From positions 310,001 through 374,000 of the forward strand of contig PMSM01000005.1 of the NCBI GenBank assembly GCA_003168335.1: a DNA stretch of 64,000 nucleotides. The letters are read 5' to 3'. A program made the translations under genes and the position numbers. The notes under the pieces are model-generated. The model ran no database searches. It saw only the letters and a program-made list of their open reading frames with translations, and was not told where the DNA came from. Below, one piece after another: positions 8,410-18,116 of this stretch (position 1 is its first letter; each line of letters begins with the position of its first letter). The DNA is from Blastocatellia bacterium. Its GTDB lineage: Bacteria > Acidobacteriota > Blastocatellia > Pyrinomonadales > Pyrinomonadaceae.

Positions 8410-9666
8410 ATGAGGAAGACTTCATCGTTAACCACTGTGCTGTTCGTTGGTCTGTGGCTCGGCATGCAGACAGCGTCGGCACAACTGCCCATCAAAATAA
8501 AGGTCCCGAAAACCAAATCCGACCCAGCCTCAAGTCAGCCCAAGCAAACCAGTACCGACGATGATCGTTCAGCATCTCGGTCAGATACGGCGGCCACAAC
8601 GGGAACAGCAAAGCCGAATGGATCGGGTGCAGGTCGGATCTACGTCGATCTTCATCCCACGAATAAGCCCTTGTGGGTCAAAGACTCGATTCGGATCAAG
8701 GCCAAAACACATGACGAATACTGGAAATTGCCGAACGAGCGGAAATACTCAAGCTGGGTCCCGACCCTGAGTTTCGATCTCTTCTACGACAACAAAACGG
8801 ATATCAATTACGTCGCGGAGTATTCGAACCCGGATGGATCTTCCTGGTTCACCGAAGAGTTGGACCATAGCACCTACGATCCCGCTCCGGAAACCGGCAC
8901 CACCAACTACCACAGCAAGGACGCGTTCAACAACCTCCAGACAAAGTCCTCCGCGGCAATCGGAACCTATAGCGTAAAGATTAAGAACCACGCCACGGGC
9001 GAAGTCGTCTATCAAGGCAAATTCAAGGTCAACAAATTCCGCTGGGACGACAATCCGCAAGACAAGAACAAATTCGATTTCTTCGTCGAACACGATTGGC
9101 TGCTGCCGATTGGTTACGTCGGCTTTAATGAAAACACCGGCTTTGATTTCGGCGCCAAGCCAATCGACGTGAGCGTCTGGCTCAAAGGCAGCATCGACCG
9201 AGCCGACCTGGAAGCCCGCGTGTTTTTCAAAGGTCAGCAGATCGCTACGACGAATAATGGCGGCATGGCGAATCGCACCGAAGAGATCGGGACCGAACAC
9301 AGCATCTACACCACGGATGTTCACGATTGGAAACTCTGGCATTTCGAGTGGATGAAAACATTCCTCTACGACAACAGCGGCGAGTTTAATCACGCCAACT
9401 ATCCCGATGCCTTTTTTGCCGACAAGAACCCGGGCGACTATATCGTCAAGATTTATCGCAAGGGAATCCAGGTGCGCGAGTTGTCATTCAGTATCGGCCC
9501 TGACAGCCGAATAGCTAGTGGCGGCTATGAAAAGCCGATGACGCTCACTGAATACAAAGTGATGGTGCCCGTTAAGGTGATGGGCGCGGCGGAAAAGTGG
9601 AACCCAACTTCATGGCAGACCGACGCCTTCTACGGCAATCCTTTGACGGGTTTCAGTGTGCCATAG
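8410..9666 (+). CDS. Secreted protein of unknown function
   Basis: A 418-residue protein from ATG 8410, preceded by a strong GGAGGG ribosome site at 8400-8405. A signal peptide (about residues 1-24, ending T-A-S-A-Q) is followed by a Ser/Thr/Gln-rich spacer to about residue 75. The remainder has many aromatic and Asp/Asn residues and probably two beta-sandwich-like halves: each ends in a G-x-Y-x-V-K-I-(K/Y) phrase (at about residues 190 and 355), suggesting an internal duplication. I do not recognise a named family. Its promoter is copy 3 of the shared ECF-type element, linking it to the sigma/anti-sigma/CHAT genes. Confidence 0.7.
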   Translation: MRKTSSLTTVLFVGLWLGMQTASAQLPIKIKVPKTKSDPASSQPKQTSTDDDRSASRSDTAATTGTAKPNGSGAGRIYVDLHPTNKPLWVKDSIRIKAKTHDEYWKLPNERKYSSWVPTLSFDLFYDNKTDINYVAEYSNPDGSSWFTEELDHSTYDPAPETGTTNYHSKDAFNNLQTKSSAAIGTYSVKIKNHATGEVVYQGKFKVNKFRWDDNPQDKNKFDFFVEHDWLLPIGYVGFNENTGFDFGAKPIDVSVWLKGSIDRADLEARVFFKGQQIATTNNGGMANRTEEIGTEHSIYTTDVHDWKLWHFEWMKTFLYDNSGEFNHANYPDAFFADKNPGDYIVKIYRKGIQVRELSFSIGPDSRIASGGYEKPMTLTEYKVMVPVKVMGAAEKWNPTSWQTDAFYGNPLTGFSVP

Positions 9667-9723
9667 CGCTCTTGTGATCTGTGGCAGCGATGTTAACGAG
9701 CTTAGGCTGATCGAGGGGACACG

Positions 9724-12700
9724 ATGAAATTCCGCCAGTCAAGGGTGTCGTCAAGCAACCCTCTCGCAAGGTCGAAGGGGCTAGCCCTCATACTGGTTTC
9801 GATCCTCTCAATGCCATCCACGGTGTTTGTGCTCCCAACCATCGCGGCCTCTCGTGCGGTCGTGATTTCGAAACGCAGCACGTCGATCTTTGTTGAGCCG
9901 GCGCACCAATCGGAGAAAAGCCAACCCGCCGCGGTAGCAGGCGCCACGATCGTAGTTACGGATCTCACCCAGAAGATTAGCAGCAGCGGAGGCTGTTCGT
10001 TGCCGGAGGCGATCTACTCCGCGAATTTCGATCGCAACATCGCCATTGACTCAACCAGCCCCGATCACTTCATCACCACAAACTGCGCCGCGGGTAACGG
10101 GGATGACACCATTGTCCTGCCAGCGGGCGCGGTATTTCAGATGAGCGGTATCATCGCTGATGCGTACAATCCGTTCGGACCCACCGCCACGCCCCTGATC
10201 TTTTCGAATATCGATATCGAGGCCAACGGCTCAACATTGCAGCGAGTGTCGACCACGGAAACCTATCGCGCATTCGCAGTCGGCACTGCTTCCATTAATC
10301 TTCCGAACCTCGGCGGAACAGCCACGACTGTCTCCGGAACTGGTGAACTGAGGATCTCAAACGCCTACATCAAGAACTTCAAAGCCAAGGGTGGCAACGG
10401 TGCCGGTGGCGGCGGTGGCGGCATGGGCGCGGGCGGTGCCATCTATCTTCAGAGCGGCGAACTGACACTCGTCAACAGCACGTTCGAGGGCAACGCTGCG
10501 CTTGGCGGCAATGGCAGTGATGAGGTCACATCGTTTCCCGAGCCCGGCGGCGGCGGTGGTGGCCTGTCGGGAAATGGCGGCGCGGCCGTGAGTAGTGGCA
10601 GCGGGGCCGAGGGCGGCGGCGGCGGCGGCGGCGGATCGAGAGGCAATGGTGAAGCGAATGGTGACGGCTATGGCGGTGGTGGCGGCGGGACATACGTGGA
10701 TGGGCTTGGCGAAAATGGTGGTTTTCGATGTGGGGGCACCGGCGGCCACTTCAAAGTTGGATTTCCCGGAAATGTGGATGCCACCGATGGTTCTTGCGCA
10801 GGTGGCGGCGGCGGCGCCGGCGCTGCACCTCTGATTGGACAAGGTTTGCCCTTTCCGCTCGGCGGCGACGGAGCGAACGGAAATTATGGCGGCGGCGGCG
10901 GCGGTGGCGGCGTTCTGGGTCCCGACATCGGCGAAGCTGGAGGCAATGGTGGCTACGGCGGCGGCGGCGGTGCTGGAGCTCATGACGGCGACGGCGGCAA
11001 TGGCGGCTTCGGTGGTGGTGGCGCCGGCGGACATCATTCCGGGAACGGCGGATTGTTCGCAGCAAATGGCACTGCGGACAACGGACACGGAGCGAACGGC
11101 GGCGGCGGCGCCGGCCTTGGCGGCGCTATCTTTAACGAGAGCGGTACGCTCATGATCTTCAACAGCACATTCACTGCGAATACAGCGTTCGGCGGAGCGG
11201 GCGGAGACAGTGCAACCAGTGTGACTGCCTCCAGCGGCGACGGCCAGGGCAACGCGATCTTTTCGAGAAACGGAAGTACTGTCATAACGCACGCTACGGT
11301 TAACAATAACGGGGGCGGCATTGACGTTAACGATCCGGTGGATGTCGCGATTCTCGGTGACGGTGCGAATGCATCATTGAGTCTCAACAATACAATTCTC
11401 AGAAATAGCCTTGGGGCCGCCCCGAATGGGGAATTCTTCACCAACAATGGTGGCTCCGTCACGCAAAATAATTTCGGAAATCTGATCGGGCACAATGGCG
11501 CGAGCAACGGCACCGGGAAGTTCACTGGCGTCGTTACTTCTATTAACCCGCAACTGTCATCAACACTCGCACTAAACTTTCCCGGAAACACTCCGACATT
11601 TGCTATTCCAATCGATACCAGCTCGGCTTACAACTCGGCTGAGAAGTTGAGATGCCTGCCCACCGATCAGCGCGGCATTCCGCGTAAGTCCGGTGGCTGC
11701 GATATCGGCGCGTATGAGCGTAATGACGTCGCCCAGAGTGGATCGACTCTGCAGGTCAACACCACCGCCGATCATGATGATGGAAGCTGTGGTTTGGTTG
11801 ACTGTACACTGCGCGAAGCTATCTCGCGTGCGAACGCGAACTCCGGCACTGACACGATCACCTTCGCAAGTAATGTCACCGGAACGATCACCTTAAGTAG
11901 CGCTCTCGGAACCCTGACTGTTCTCGATTCTGTGGTAATTGCGGGACCAGGCGCCAGTGTCTTGAATGTCAGCGGCAATTCAAGCATCCGGGTGTTCAGA
12001 TTCGGCAGCGGAATCAGCACGATGTCAGGGCTTAGGATCCGCGACGGCGTTCCTCCTAACAATACGGGCAACACGATCGGCGGGGGTATCCTTAACCAGG
12101 CGACGCTGACTCTGAATGATTGTGAACTCATCTTAAACGACGTGCATGCTGCCAATGGCGCCTCCGCCGGAACCGATGGCCTGGCGGCCCAGGGTGGCGC
12201 CATCTTCAATAGCGGAGTGCTGACCCTAAACCGTTGCCGGATCAGCGGCAACCTGGCACAGGGCGGCGACGGTGCCGCGAACACGGGTGTATCCCACGGA
12301 GGCAACGGCGGTGTAGCCCAGGGAGGGGCCCTCTATAACAACGCCGGCGCAATCTTGAGTGTCAACAATTGCACGTTCTCATCCAATGGCACTCTGGGCG
12401 GGTCGGGTGGTTCAAATGCATTCTTTGGCGGCGGCAATGGCGCCAACGGCAGCGGCGGCGCGATTGCCAACGCTGGCACGATGACTATGACCGCCGGCAC
12501 AATAAGTGACAACACTGACTTCGGTGGCAATGCCGGACTGGGAAATAACTCGTTCAATAACGGCACGGCAGGAAGCGGCGGTGGCAGCCTTGCATCTCTG
12601 GGTGCCGGTGTAAGCACAGTGGGTAACACCATTATTGCCGGCAACAACCGCAATCGTGGAGTGGGTCCAGACGTCGCTGGGACGTTTGCTTCAGCAGGTT

Positions 12701-13554
12701 ACAATCTAATCGGTATTGGCGACGGCAGCACCGGGTTTCCCGTCACGGGCGACCAGGTAGGCACAACGAGCGCGCCGCTGGATCCAAATCTCGGACTGCT
12801 TCAAAACAACGGCGGCCCCACTGCGACGATGGCCCTGCTTTCCGGAAGCCCCGCCATTGATAAGGGGAAGAGGTTTGGACTGCCGACCGATCAGCGTGGT
12901 TTCGCGCGCACCTCAAATGATCCATCAGTTACCGACGCGACCGGCGGAGACGGCACGGATATCGGCGCCTTCGAGGTGCAAGTAGCCGCGCCAACACCAA
13001 CACCAACACCAACGCCGACACCGACGCCAACACCAACACCGACACCGACGCCCACACCAACGCCAACACCGACGCCAACGCCAACACCGACGCCTACACC
13101 CACACCTACACCCACACCTACGCCCACACCTACGCCCACACCTACGCCGACACCGTCAGCGTCCCCAATTCAACTTCTTCTGGACACGTCGGATCCAGCA
13201 ATTGACCAGGCCGCTGCATTGGACTCATTGCTATTTCTAAGAGATCCTTTCCCCGTTGTTAATGACGCAGATTTGCTCAATCTGGGAGTTGACAGAAACA
13301 CCCGAGTGATTATTTTCTTAACAAACCTTCAACTAGCGCAAGGCGAAACTTCTTCCTCAATTGTGGTTAATCTATTCGATAGTAATAACCAAAGCTACGA
13401 CGTAGCAGCGGAAGACGTGCGGTCGGTCCCTGGCTTCGACTTTACGCAGGTGATTTTCAGATTGCCGGACAATCTGCCCGCTGGAGCCTGTGTCATCCGC
13501 GTCAGAGCACATGGCCAAGTCACGAATCCGGGCACTCTTAGAATCCGGCTTTAG
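9724..13554 (+). CDS. Large secreted beta-helix protein with Gly-rich and Pro-Thr repeats (CSLREA type)
   Basis: A 1276-residue protein with GAGGGGA 5 bases before the ATG. Order: signal segment (about 15-45); first CSLREA-like motif (G-G-C-S-L-P-E-A-I, about 92); beta-helix with a glycine-dominated insert (DNA about 10387-11140); a second CSLREA motif ([15 protein letters not shown] about 11800); a second helix with repeated G-G-A-I-x-N and A-G-T-M-T-(M) rungs, each half closing with T-D-Q-R-G-(I/F)-x-R and D-I-G-A-(Y/F)-E; a long Thr-Pro repeat; and a C-terminal Ig-like domain (13180-13554) resembling the TIGR03437-type domain frequent in Acidobacteriota. It is most likely a cell-surface or extracellular adhesin-like protein; the ligand is unknown. 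Confidence 0.8.
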   Translation: MKFRQSRVSSSNPLARSKGLALILVSILSMPSTVFVLPTIAASRAVVISKRSTSIFVEPAHQSEKSQPAAVAGATIVVTDLTQKISSSGGCSLPEAIYSANFDRNIAIDSTSPDHFITTNCAAGNGDDTIVLPAGAVFQMSGIIADAYNPFGPTATPLIFSNIDIEANGSTLQRVSTTETYRAFAVGTASINLPNLGGTATTVSGTGELRISNAYIKNFKAKGGNGAGGGGGGMGAGGAIYLQSGELTLVNSTFEGNAALGGNGSDEVTSFPEPGGGGGGLSGNGGAAVSSGSGAEGGGGGGGGSRGNGEANGDGYGGGGGGTYVDGLGENGGFRCGGTGGHFKVGFPGNVDATDGSCAGGGGGAGAAPLIGQGLPFPLGGDGANGNYGGGGGGGGVLGPDIGEAGGNGGYGGGGGAGAHDGDGGNGGFGGGGAGGHHSGNGGLFAANGTADNGHGANGGGGAGLGGAIFNESGTLMIFNSTFTANTAFGGAGGDSATSVTASSGDGQGNAIFSRNGSTVITHATVNNNGGGIDVNDPVDVAILGDGANASLSLNNTILRNSLGAAPNGEFFTNNGGSVTQNNFGNLIGHNGASNGTGKFTGVVTSINPQLSSTLALNFPGNTPTFAIPIDTSSAYNSAEKLRCLPTDQRGIPRKSGGCDIGAYERNDVAQSGSTLQVNTTADHDDGSCGLVDCTLREAISRANANSGTDTITFASNVTGTITLSSALGTLTVLDSVVIAGPGASVLNVSGNSSIRVFRFGSGISTMSGLRIRDGVPPNNTGNTIGGGILNQATLTLNDCELILNDVHAANGASAGTDGLAAQGGAIFNSGVLTLNRCRISGNLAQGGDGAANTGVSHGGNGGVAQGGALYNNAGAILSVNNCTFSSNGTLGGSGGSNAFFGGGNGANGSGGAIANAGTMTMTAGTISDNTDFGGNAGLGNNSFNNGTAGSGGGSLASLGAGVSTVGNTIIAGNNRNRGVGPDVAGTFASAGYNLIGIGDGSTGFPVTGDQVGTTSAPLDPNLGLLQNNGGPTATMALLSGSPAIDKGKRFGLPTDQRGFARTSNDPSVTDATGGDGTDIGAFEVQVAAPTPTPTPTPTPTPTPTPTPTPTPTPTPTPTPTPTPTPTPTPTPTPTPTPTPTPTPSASPIQLLLDTSDPAIDQAAALDSLLFLRDPFPVVNDADLLNLGVDRNTRVIIFLTNLQLAQGETSSSIVVNLFDSNNQSYDVAAEDVRSVPGFDFTQVIFRLPDNLPAGACVIRVRAHGQVTNPGTLRIRL
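10387..11140 (+). repeat. Glycine-rich low-complexity coding segment
   Basis: Inside the beta-helix gene, dense GGC/GGT codons encode runs of four to eight glycines spaced by Asn, Ala and Asp (G-G-N-G, G-A-N-G). Hydrophobic strand phrases such as [16 protein letters not shown] appear at its borders, so it looks like expanded loops of beta-helix rungs. The minus strand carries long unstopped shadow frames because of the base composition. Confidence 0.75.
12988..13158 (+). repeat. Thr-Pro tandem repeat (ACA/ACG/ACC-CC hexamers)
   Basis: About 28 head-to-tail six-base units of the form ACNCCN encode an uninterrupted (Thr-Pro)n stretch between the beta-helix and the C-terminal Ig-like domain. 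It is probably an extended wall- or envelope-spanning linker. Tracts like this are prone to slippage, so its length may vary between strains. Confidence 0.9.
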
Positions 13555-13703
13555 AAAAGATTTCCTGGGTCATTCAACTTACAGGTTTTGAACGTGAACC
13601 TCGCCTACTTTCCCGCAATACAATTCGCATAGGTTCGGCTTTGACTTCTACTGGAGTGTGCGAGGACTCCAATACTCTGGTTAGCGACGTCACAAGTCTG
13701 TCA

Positions 13704-13738
13704 CAAAAGAAAAGCGGCAGGCTCTTCAACCTGCCGCA
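13704..13738 (-). terminator. Rho-independent terminator downstream of the tRNA-Lys fragment
   Basis: An 8-bp stem GCGGCAGG (13714-13721) with CCTGCCGC (13730-13737). On the minus strand the hairpin is followed by TTTTCTTTTG. It lies 16 bases beyond the 3' end of the minus-strand tRNA-Lys fragment, where a tRNA terminator would be expected, showing that this side is the original downstream flank of the tRNA. Confidence 0.8.
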
Positions 13739-13753
13739 AGTCTTTGAAAATAA

Positions 13754-13801
13754 TGGTGAGCCGAGCAGGGCTCGAACCTGCGACCCGCTGATTAAGAGTC
13801 T
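13754..13801 (-). tRNA. 3' fragment of tRNA-Lys (anticodon CUU), integration scar
   Basis: Read on the minus strand, this is the anticodon loop (C-T-C-T-T-A-A, anticodon CTT), 3' anticodon stem, variable loop, intact T arm (GGTTCGAGCC core) and acceptor strand ending GGCTCACCA. The 5' half (acceptor strand and D arm) is absent: beyond 13801 the bases cannot form a tRNA. A 3' tRNA fragment of this kind is the usual distal attachment site left by a tRNA-targeting integrase, and the integrase remnant starts about 220 bases away. It is not a functional tRNA. Confidence 0.85.
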
Positions 13802-14020
13802 AATTTTTTGGGGTTCATATGCCTGCTGATAAAAGCGAATGCGTTCACATTACGTGTAATACGCGGTGTTACAGAGTGTAGATGAGTGCAGATGGATGAA
13901 GGTGAGTTGTGAAGAATCCAGATAGGTGATCCACCATAGTGCCACCTCGGCAACTGAAATCTGATTAGTCCCGCGCCACTTCAAAGCCGCATGCTTCCTC
14001 GGCTCTGTCAGCAGATCTCC

Positions 14021-14556
14021 TTACGTCTTATCCTTGTATGGAATCGTTCCAAAGAGTAGGGCGCCAATCCGATCAGCAGCGTCTTTGCGCATTGCAGGGA
14101 GCACGTGGTGGTAGGTATCGAGAGTGAATGCAACGCTTGAGTGACCAGCAGCGCGGCTTACGCTTTTCACGTCGGCGCCAGATAGGAGGGCTAAGGTTAC
14201 AAACCAATGTCGTAGGCGGTAGAGGTTTACTTGTCCATCTATTCTCGCGCTCTTCGTGATCGACGCGAGATGTCTCAAGGTGAGATTTCGAAAGTTGAGC
14301 AGAGTCCCGATCTTTGATGCAAATACAAAGTTGTTATCCTCGTACTCTTTGCCAAGCCGGAAACGTCTTGCCAGCTGTGCTCGTCGGTGATCCCTTAGGG
14401 CGCGAGCGAGGACTGAATTGAAGTTGATGGTCCTCAGACTGGACTGAGTCTTTACTTCTCTGATCTTCCAACCACCACCCGTTGGCCACCAGATCGACTG
14501 ATGAATAGTAACTTCGCACTTCTCGATGTCTCCGTCAGCGGCCCGGCGACCGATGG
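14021..14556 (-). pseudogene. Tyrosine recombinase (integrase), N-terminally truncated
   Basis: The C-terminal catalytic part of a phage-type integrase reads without interruption from about 14556 down to 14021. Visible are T-Q-S-S-L-R-T-I-N-F, the R-L-R-H-W-F box with catalytic Arg and His, A-G-H-S-S-V-A-F-T-L and the catalytic Tyr in D-T-Y-H-H-V. The N-terminal half, including core- and arm-binding domains and the first catalytic Arg, is missing because an IS6-family fragment begins at about 14555. Transcription points toward the tRNA-Lys fragment, the usual arrangement for a tRNA-integrating element. It should be inactive. Confidence 0.85.
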
Positions 14557-15112
14557 CACCTTGACGAAGTGTTCCTCAAGATCAACGGACGCCTCCATTA
14601 CCTCTGGCGTGCAGTAGATCAGGATGGCGACGTATTGGACATTCTGGTCCAGAGCCGCAGAGATAAGAAAGCCGCCAAGAAGTTCTTCCGCAAGTTATTA
14701 AAGGGGTTGCCGTATGTCCCACGTGTGATCATCACAGACAAGCTGAAGAGCTACAGCGCGGCGAAGGCCGAAGTGTTGCCGAGTGTCGAGCATTGCCAGG
14801 GCGTGGCAGAACAATCGCGCCGAGAATTCACATCAGCCGACCAGATTACGAGAGAAGGTTATGAGGAGGTTTAAGTCAGCAGGACACGCTCAACGCTTTC
14901 TCTCCGTCTTCGGGATCATCACGTCATTCTTTCGAGTGGGGAGACATCTGTACAGAGCTAGCGGTTACCGAGACGTGATGAAATCGAGATTCACCGCGTG
15001 GAAAGAGGTAACTGCCACTCAAGCAAATCCTTAATTGACAGATGACAAGGTGTGGATTCATCTTGTCTGAGTTTGATGATTCTGTCTCTTCAGAAGTTAA
15101 GTTGACAATGCC
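14554..15112 (+). mobile_element. Truncated IS6-family element
   Basis: About 560 bases nearly identical over long stretches to the 3' two-thirds of the intact copy at 32417-33280, starting in the transposase codons for H-L-D-E-V-F and ending at the right terminal repeat (GTTAAGTTGACAATGCC, 15096-15112). The left end and first third are gone, and the break coincides with the loss of the integrase N-terminus. A deletion between an IS insertion and the integrase would explain both. Confidence 0.85.
14557..15034 (+). pseudogene. IS6-family transposase fragment with frameshift
   Basis: The frame reads D-E-V-F-L-K-I-N-G-R-L-H-Y-L-W-R and continues through I-T-D-K-L-K-S-Y, matching the DDE transposase at 32479-33186. 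At about 14785-14800 the sequence differs from the intact copy and the frame changes, the rest (R-A-E-N-S-H-Q, then F-G-I-I-T-S-F-F-R-V-G) continuing in another frame to 15034. The N-terminal third is missing. Confidence 0.85.
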
Positions 15113-15113
15113 G

Positions 15114-15536
15114 GGTAGAGTCCAACCGACGTCGCCGCCCGGGCCGCCCATGTCCATTTGCGCTCGTGCGCGAGCAGCTCGCGCACGAAACTCCCCAACC
15201 GCGCCTGCCCTCGAAGCTCAGTGCCGCGCCGCCGGAGAAACTGTGCCGACGGCCGGTCCCAGCATTACCGCCACTCCAAATCCAGTGGTGGTTTCAAACG
15301 GCCAAGCCTCCGGTACGACGACCATCACGTGGAAGTCGGCTCCCGCCTACACCTACAGCGAAATTTATCTCTCCGTTGACAACGGAGAGTGGACGGAGTT
15401 CGCCAGAGGCAGCGACAGCGCCAAGTCGACGACGATCAAACTCGGCAGTAGCTACACCTTCAGCATGATGGTGTATGAGGGACAAGCGGGCCCGCCGAAA
15501 ATCATCACAACTCTCACCCTCACCGCCAAACATTAA
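15114..15536 (+). pseudogene. Fragment of a secreted Ig-like domain protein next to the IS end
   Basis: The open frame here runs out of the IS terminal repeat and therefore has no natural N-terminus. From about residue 70 it shows I-T-A-T-P-N-P-V-V-V then T-T-T-I-T-W-K-S, followed by alternating beta strands, a pattern seen in Ig-like domains at the C-termini of secreted proteins. The preceding part is Pro/Ala/Arg-rich and may be out of frame with the original gene. I take it as the 3' remnant of a gene cut by the IS or by the flanking deletion. Confidence 0.5.
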
Positions 15537-16078
15537 GGGGGAAGTTGATGAAATACGCAAGCATGAAATGTACACGATAGCGCTTGCTACGAACTTGTCA
15601 GTACCGCCTGCGGTTAGCAGGTGGGTAATTGAGCGCAAGAACCCGCTCGTTTCCGCAGGTGGTACTGGCCGAATAGACAAATCGTCATATGGATGGGAAT
15701 TACATGAAGAAATTTGAGATCGGTTTCCTTCTGCTAGATGCCTACGCTCCGGTCCAGCGAGGTCATCCTATCTGGAGAGTTTGCGGAAGAAGAATGCGTC
15801 AGTTCAGAAAGACGTAAGTGGTCGTGAGCAGACTTAGCTTTCGGTTCGTATTCAATTCAAGCGTCCGCGTTTTTGGAAACATCTGCTCAACCGACCAACA
15901 ATTCCGAAGGCGGCACAGGCATAAGAACATCGCCCGAAGGATCAGTTAACTCAATTCATGCGCTGATGCTGGTTGACGTTTTGAGCGTCCATTTTCATGC
16001 TCATCTAAAGCAAGCACGTCGCTGGATCCATCGGTTGAAACAACGGATTCGTAAGGCGACCCTACCGCGCGTCATTTA
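15537..16078. other. Gene-free stretch with a REP-like palindrome
   Basis: About 540 bases between the Ig-like fragment and the minus-strand HEAT-repeat gene. The only clear structure is the inverted repeat at 15599-15667. Short open frames here show no domain and no ribosome site worth calling. Confidence 0.5.
15599..15667. repeat. REP-like inverted repeat
   Basis: CAGTACCGCCTGCGG (15599-15613) pairs with CCGCAGGTGGTACTG (15653-15667) with one mismatch, and an inner AGCAGGTGGGT / ACCCGCT pair adds a second, imperfect stem. I recall similar palindromes dispersed in Blastocatellia genomes, but no second copy of this type is in the window, so membership of a repeat family is unproven. Confidence 0.55.
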
Positions 16079-18079
16079 CTAAAATCGCTGGGGATTCATC
16101 GAAATGATATCTGTCGCGGCCTTGCGCACCTCCTGAGAAGCATCTTTGGTAACAGCGTCTCTTACCAGTTTGCCGGCCGCGGGAAAGGCTTGATGCACCT
16201 TCCAAAGATTGCTCAAGAGCGCCAGCCGAACCTTGTCATTCTTGTCTTGTAGAAACGCCCGCTTTTGCGCCTCAAAGGTGCGGCCCGTCATTTGTCGAAA
16301 TCCCAAAGCTACTGCCGCTTCCAATCTGACGGCGCCTTCCGGATCAGAAGTCAGAACTCTGGTCAATTCTGCATCGACTCGCTCCGAAGCGACCCAGCGC
16401 AGCGCTAATGCAGCAGCCGCTCGCAGCGCAGGCGAAGGATCGGACATGAATCGGATGATCGTTGAATATGCATTGAACGATCCCGCGTTACCCAGCGCCA
16501 GAAGCGCTTGCCTGGTTGCGTCAACCGAAAGCGACGACTCGATTTGCTTTATGAATAACTCTACGATCTTCGTCGCGCGTTCCGGAGAGGTTCCAGCGAG
16601 GTTGCGCGCCATCGTACCCAGCGTAAGCTGGGCAGTAAAAGCAACGTCGGCATTGGCGGACCGAAGGGCTAAATCCCGCACGGTGTCTTCAGCAAGTTGT
16701 GACGGTGAACTTGGTTCGTTCAGCGCCGGAACGAGCATGGAAAGCGCCGGCCAGTCCGTGGAGCGGGCGCTAATAGCACTTACCAGAGCTGCCTGCGCTT
16801 CTTGATGGCCTACTGCGCCCAGTGCGCCTGCCAACACTCGCATGGTCAACCCCTTCGCGGGCGCCGTCTCGAGGATCTTTCCAAGCGGCGCGCTCGATTC
16901 CGGGTGCAGGTAAATCAGCGCTTTGAACTTGAGATAAAGCGGCGTCTCGTCCCTTTCGCCAGACGACGACTCCAAGTTTGAGAGGTCAGCGAGTAGACTT
17001 TGTAAAGTTGCGCCTCCCAACTCAGTGCGTTCTATGCTCAGCTCGCTATCTTCTTTGGATGTCGTAACGGATAACGGAACGGCCGCCACAAGCTTTGACC
17101 GTTGTGAACTGGCCTCTCGCATCGCGGCCAGTTTGGCCGGGTCTAAAATCTCCCTGCCTACGTAATCTAATCGAACAGCATTTTGAGCCCGTCCGACGGT
17201 CTTACCACCCATCTCAATCGTCTCGGATTCCGTTCCGCTCAAATTAAGGACACGGCCGGCTCGCAGATCGAAGTTTGCCGTCAATTCTCCCTTTGGCGTA
17301 ATAACAGTTGCCAGGTTGAATTCGTCCGGCCCAGGTTTTTCGATCGCCGGAAGATAGCGAGTCTTGACCTTTCGGAAGGTCCTTAGACTTGGCTGAGCCG
17401 CCCTGTGCCTGTTTGAACTCGGCTCGGCTTGTTGATAGCGCGCGATGTACTGTCCGTTCGGATCGTCTTCCTGCGTTTCCCATTGGCTGCGGTTGGATGA
17501 AGGAGGGCTAGGAAAAACAAATTGCGTGACCGCGATCAGGGCTCGCGCGAAGTTCTGTGAAAGGGTGTTTGCGGCGGGATCGCACCGAACCGAAAGCACT
17601 TTGCCCTGGCGACTGACGAGCGCGAACACATCCCTGCCCAGATCCTTCTTAATCGTCTCGGCCTCAGCCTGAGCGGCTTGTCCATTGGCGATTAACCGTA
17701 CCGCAGAATTGCGCAGACTGTAGGCGACGAGAACGTTATCGCTAAATAGATCGAGGACGCTGACCGTAAACTCGGCCTGGACAGTTGTCTTGAAAGATTG
17801 CGCGAGACCCAAGGGACCTGGCTGCGCCTTTTGATCCCCTGCGCCTAAGAGTGGCCCGAAGTTTGACTCAGACGCGCTTGTGTAATTGAGCCGGTAAATA
17901 ATGCGCTCGGCCATTGTGAAGTGATAGACGGCTGGATCAAGTGAAACTGACGCGGCAGATGAAAGTGCAGCTTTCGGGAGCGATTGAGCCTCGCAACTCG
18001 CGATCCTTGAAAGCTGCAACACGACCGCTAATACACAAAGGACTGCCGCCGGCACGCGCACGTTGATTATTCCAACCAA
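16079..18079 (-). CDS. Exported HEAT-repeat protein with vitellogenin-like (lipid-transfer) layout
   Basis: About 666 residues. The frame is open upstream to 18379, but that part is out of frame with, and inside, the next gene, so I place the start at TTG 18079 (AGGCGG just upstream; GTG 18061 is an alternative). A hydrophobic export signal (V-P-A-A-V-L-C-V-L-A-V-V-L, ending S-C-E-A-Q) is followed by a beta-rich N-domain (about 45-350) and a helical repeat array (about 370-660) with L-L-A-L-G-N-A-G-S-F-N-A-Y and L-R-A-A-A-A-L-A-L-R-W. The order beta barrel, then helical superhelix with A-L-G-N-A-G, resembles eukaryotic vitellogenin/MTP lipid-transfer proteins. That resemblance is by eye. It follows the minus-strand neighbour by 37 bases and is probably co-transcribed. 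Confidence 0.65.
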   Translation of the reverse strand: MVGIINVRVPAAVLCVLAVVLQLSRIASCEAQSLPKAALSSAASVSLDPAVYHFTMAERIIYRLNYTSASESNFGPLLGAGDQKAQPGPLGLAQSFKTTVQAEFTVSVLDLFSDNVLVAYSLRNSAVRLIANGQAAQAEAETIKKDLGRDVFALVSRQGKVLSVRCDPAANTLSQNFARALIAVTQFVFPSPPSSNRSQWETQEDDPNGQYIARYQQAEPSSNRHRAAQPSLRTFRKVKTRYLPAIEKPGPDEFNLATVITPKGELTANFDLRAGRVLNLSGTESETIEMGGKTVGRAQNAVRLDYVGREILDPAKLAAMREASSQRSKLVAAVPLSVTTSKEDSELSIERTELGGATLQSLLADLSNLESSSGERDETPLYLKFKALIYLHPESSAPLGKILETAPAKGLTMRVLAGALGAVGHQEAQAALVSAISARSTDWPALSMLVPALNEPSSPSQLAEDTVRDLALRSANADVAFTAQLTLGTMARNLAGTSPERATKIVELFIKQIESSLSVDATRQALLALGNAGSFNAYSTIIRFMSDPSPALRAAAALALRWVASERVDAELTRVLTSDPEGAVRLEAAVALGFRQMTGRTFEAQKRAFLQDKNDKVRLALLSNLWKVHQAFPAAGKLVRDAVTKDASQEVRKAATDIISMNPQRF

Positions 18080-18116
18080 GTAGCCGCCTTGTGTGGCCCA
18101 CTGCCGCGATGGGAAT

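Noticed and set aside
10357-11292. Long minus-strand open frame of about 311 codons opposite the Gly-rich part
   Set aside because: It results from GGC/GGT-rich codons on the plus strand, giving Ala/Thr/Ser/Arg-rich text without domains or ribosome site; the plus-strand beta-helix frame is continuous and motif-bearing.
12891-13158. Thr-Pro repeat as a CRISPR array or as a minus-strand Gly-Val protein
   Set aside because: Units are six bases with no spacers, in frame with a large secreted protein; the minus-strand Gly-Val frame is a mirror of the same repeat.
13641-13829. Short plus-strand open frame over the tRNA-Lys fragment
   Set aside because: It is the familiar false frame (S-R-A-R-T-C-D-P) made by the reverse complement of a tRNA T arm.
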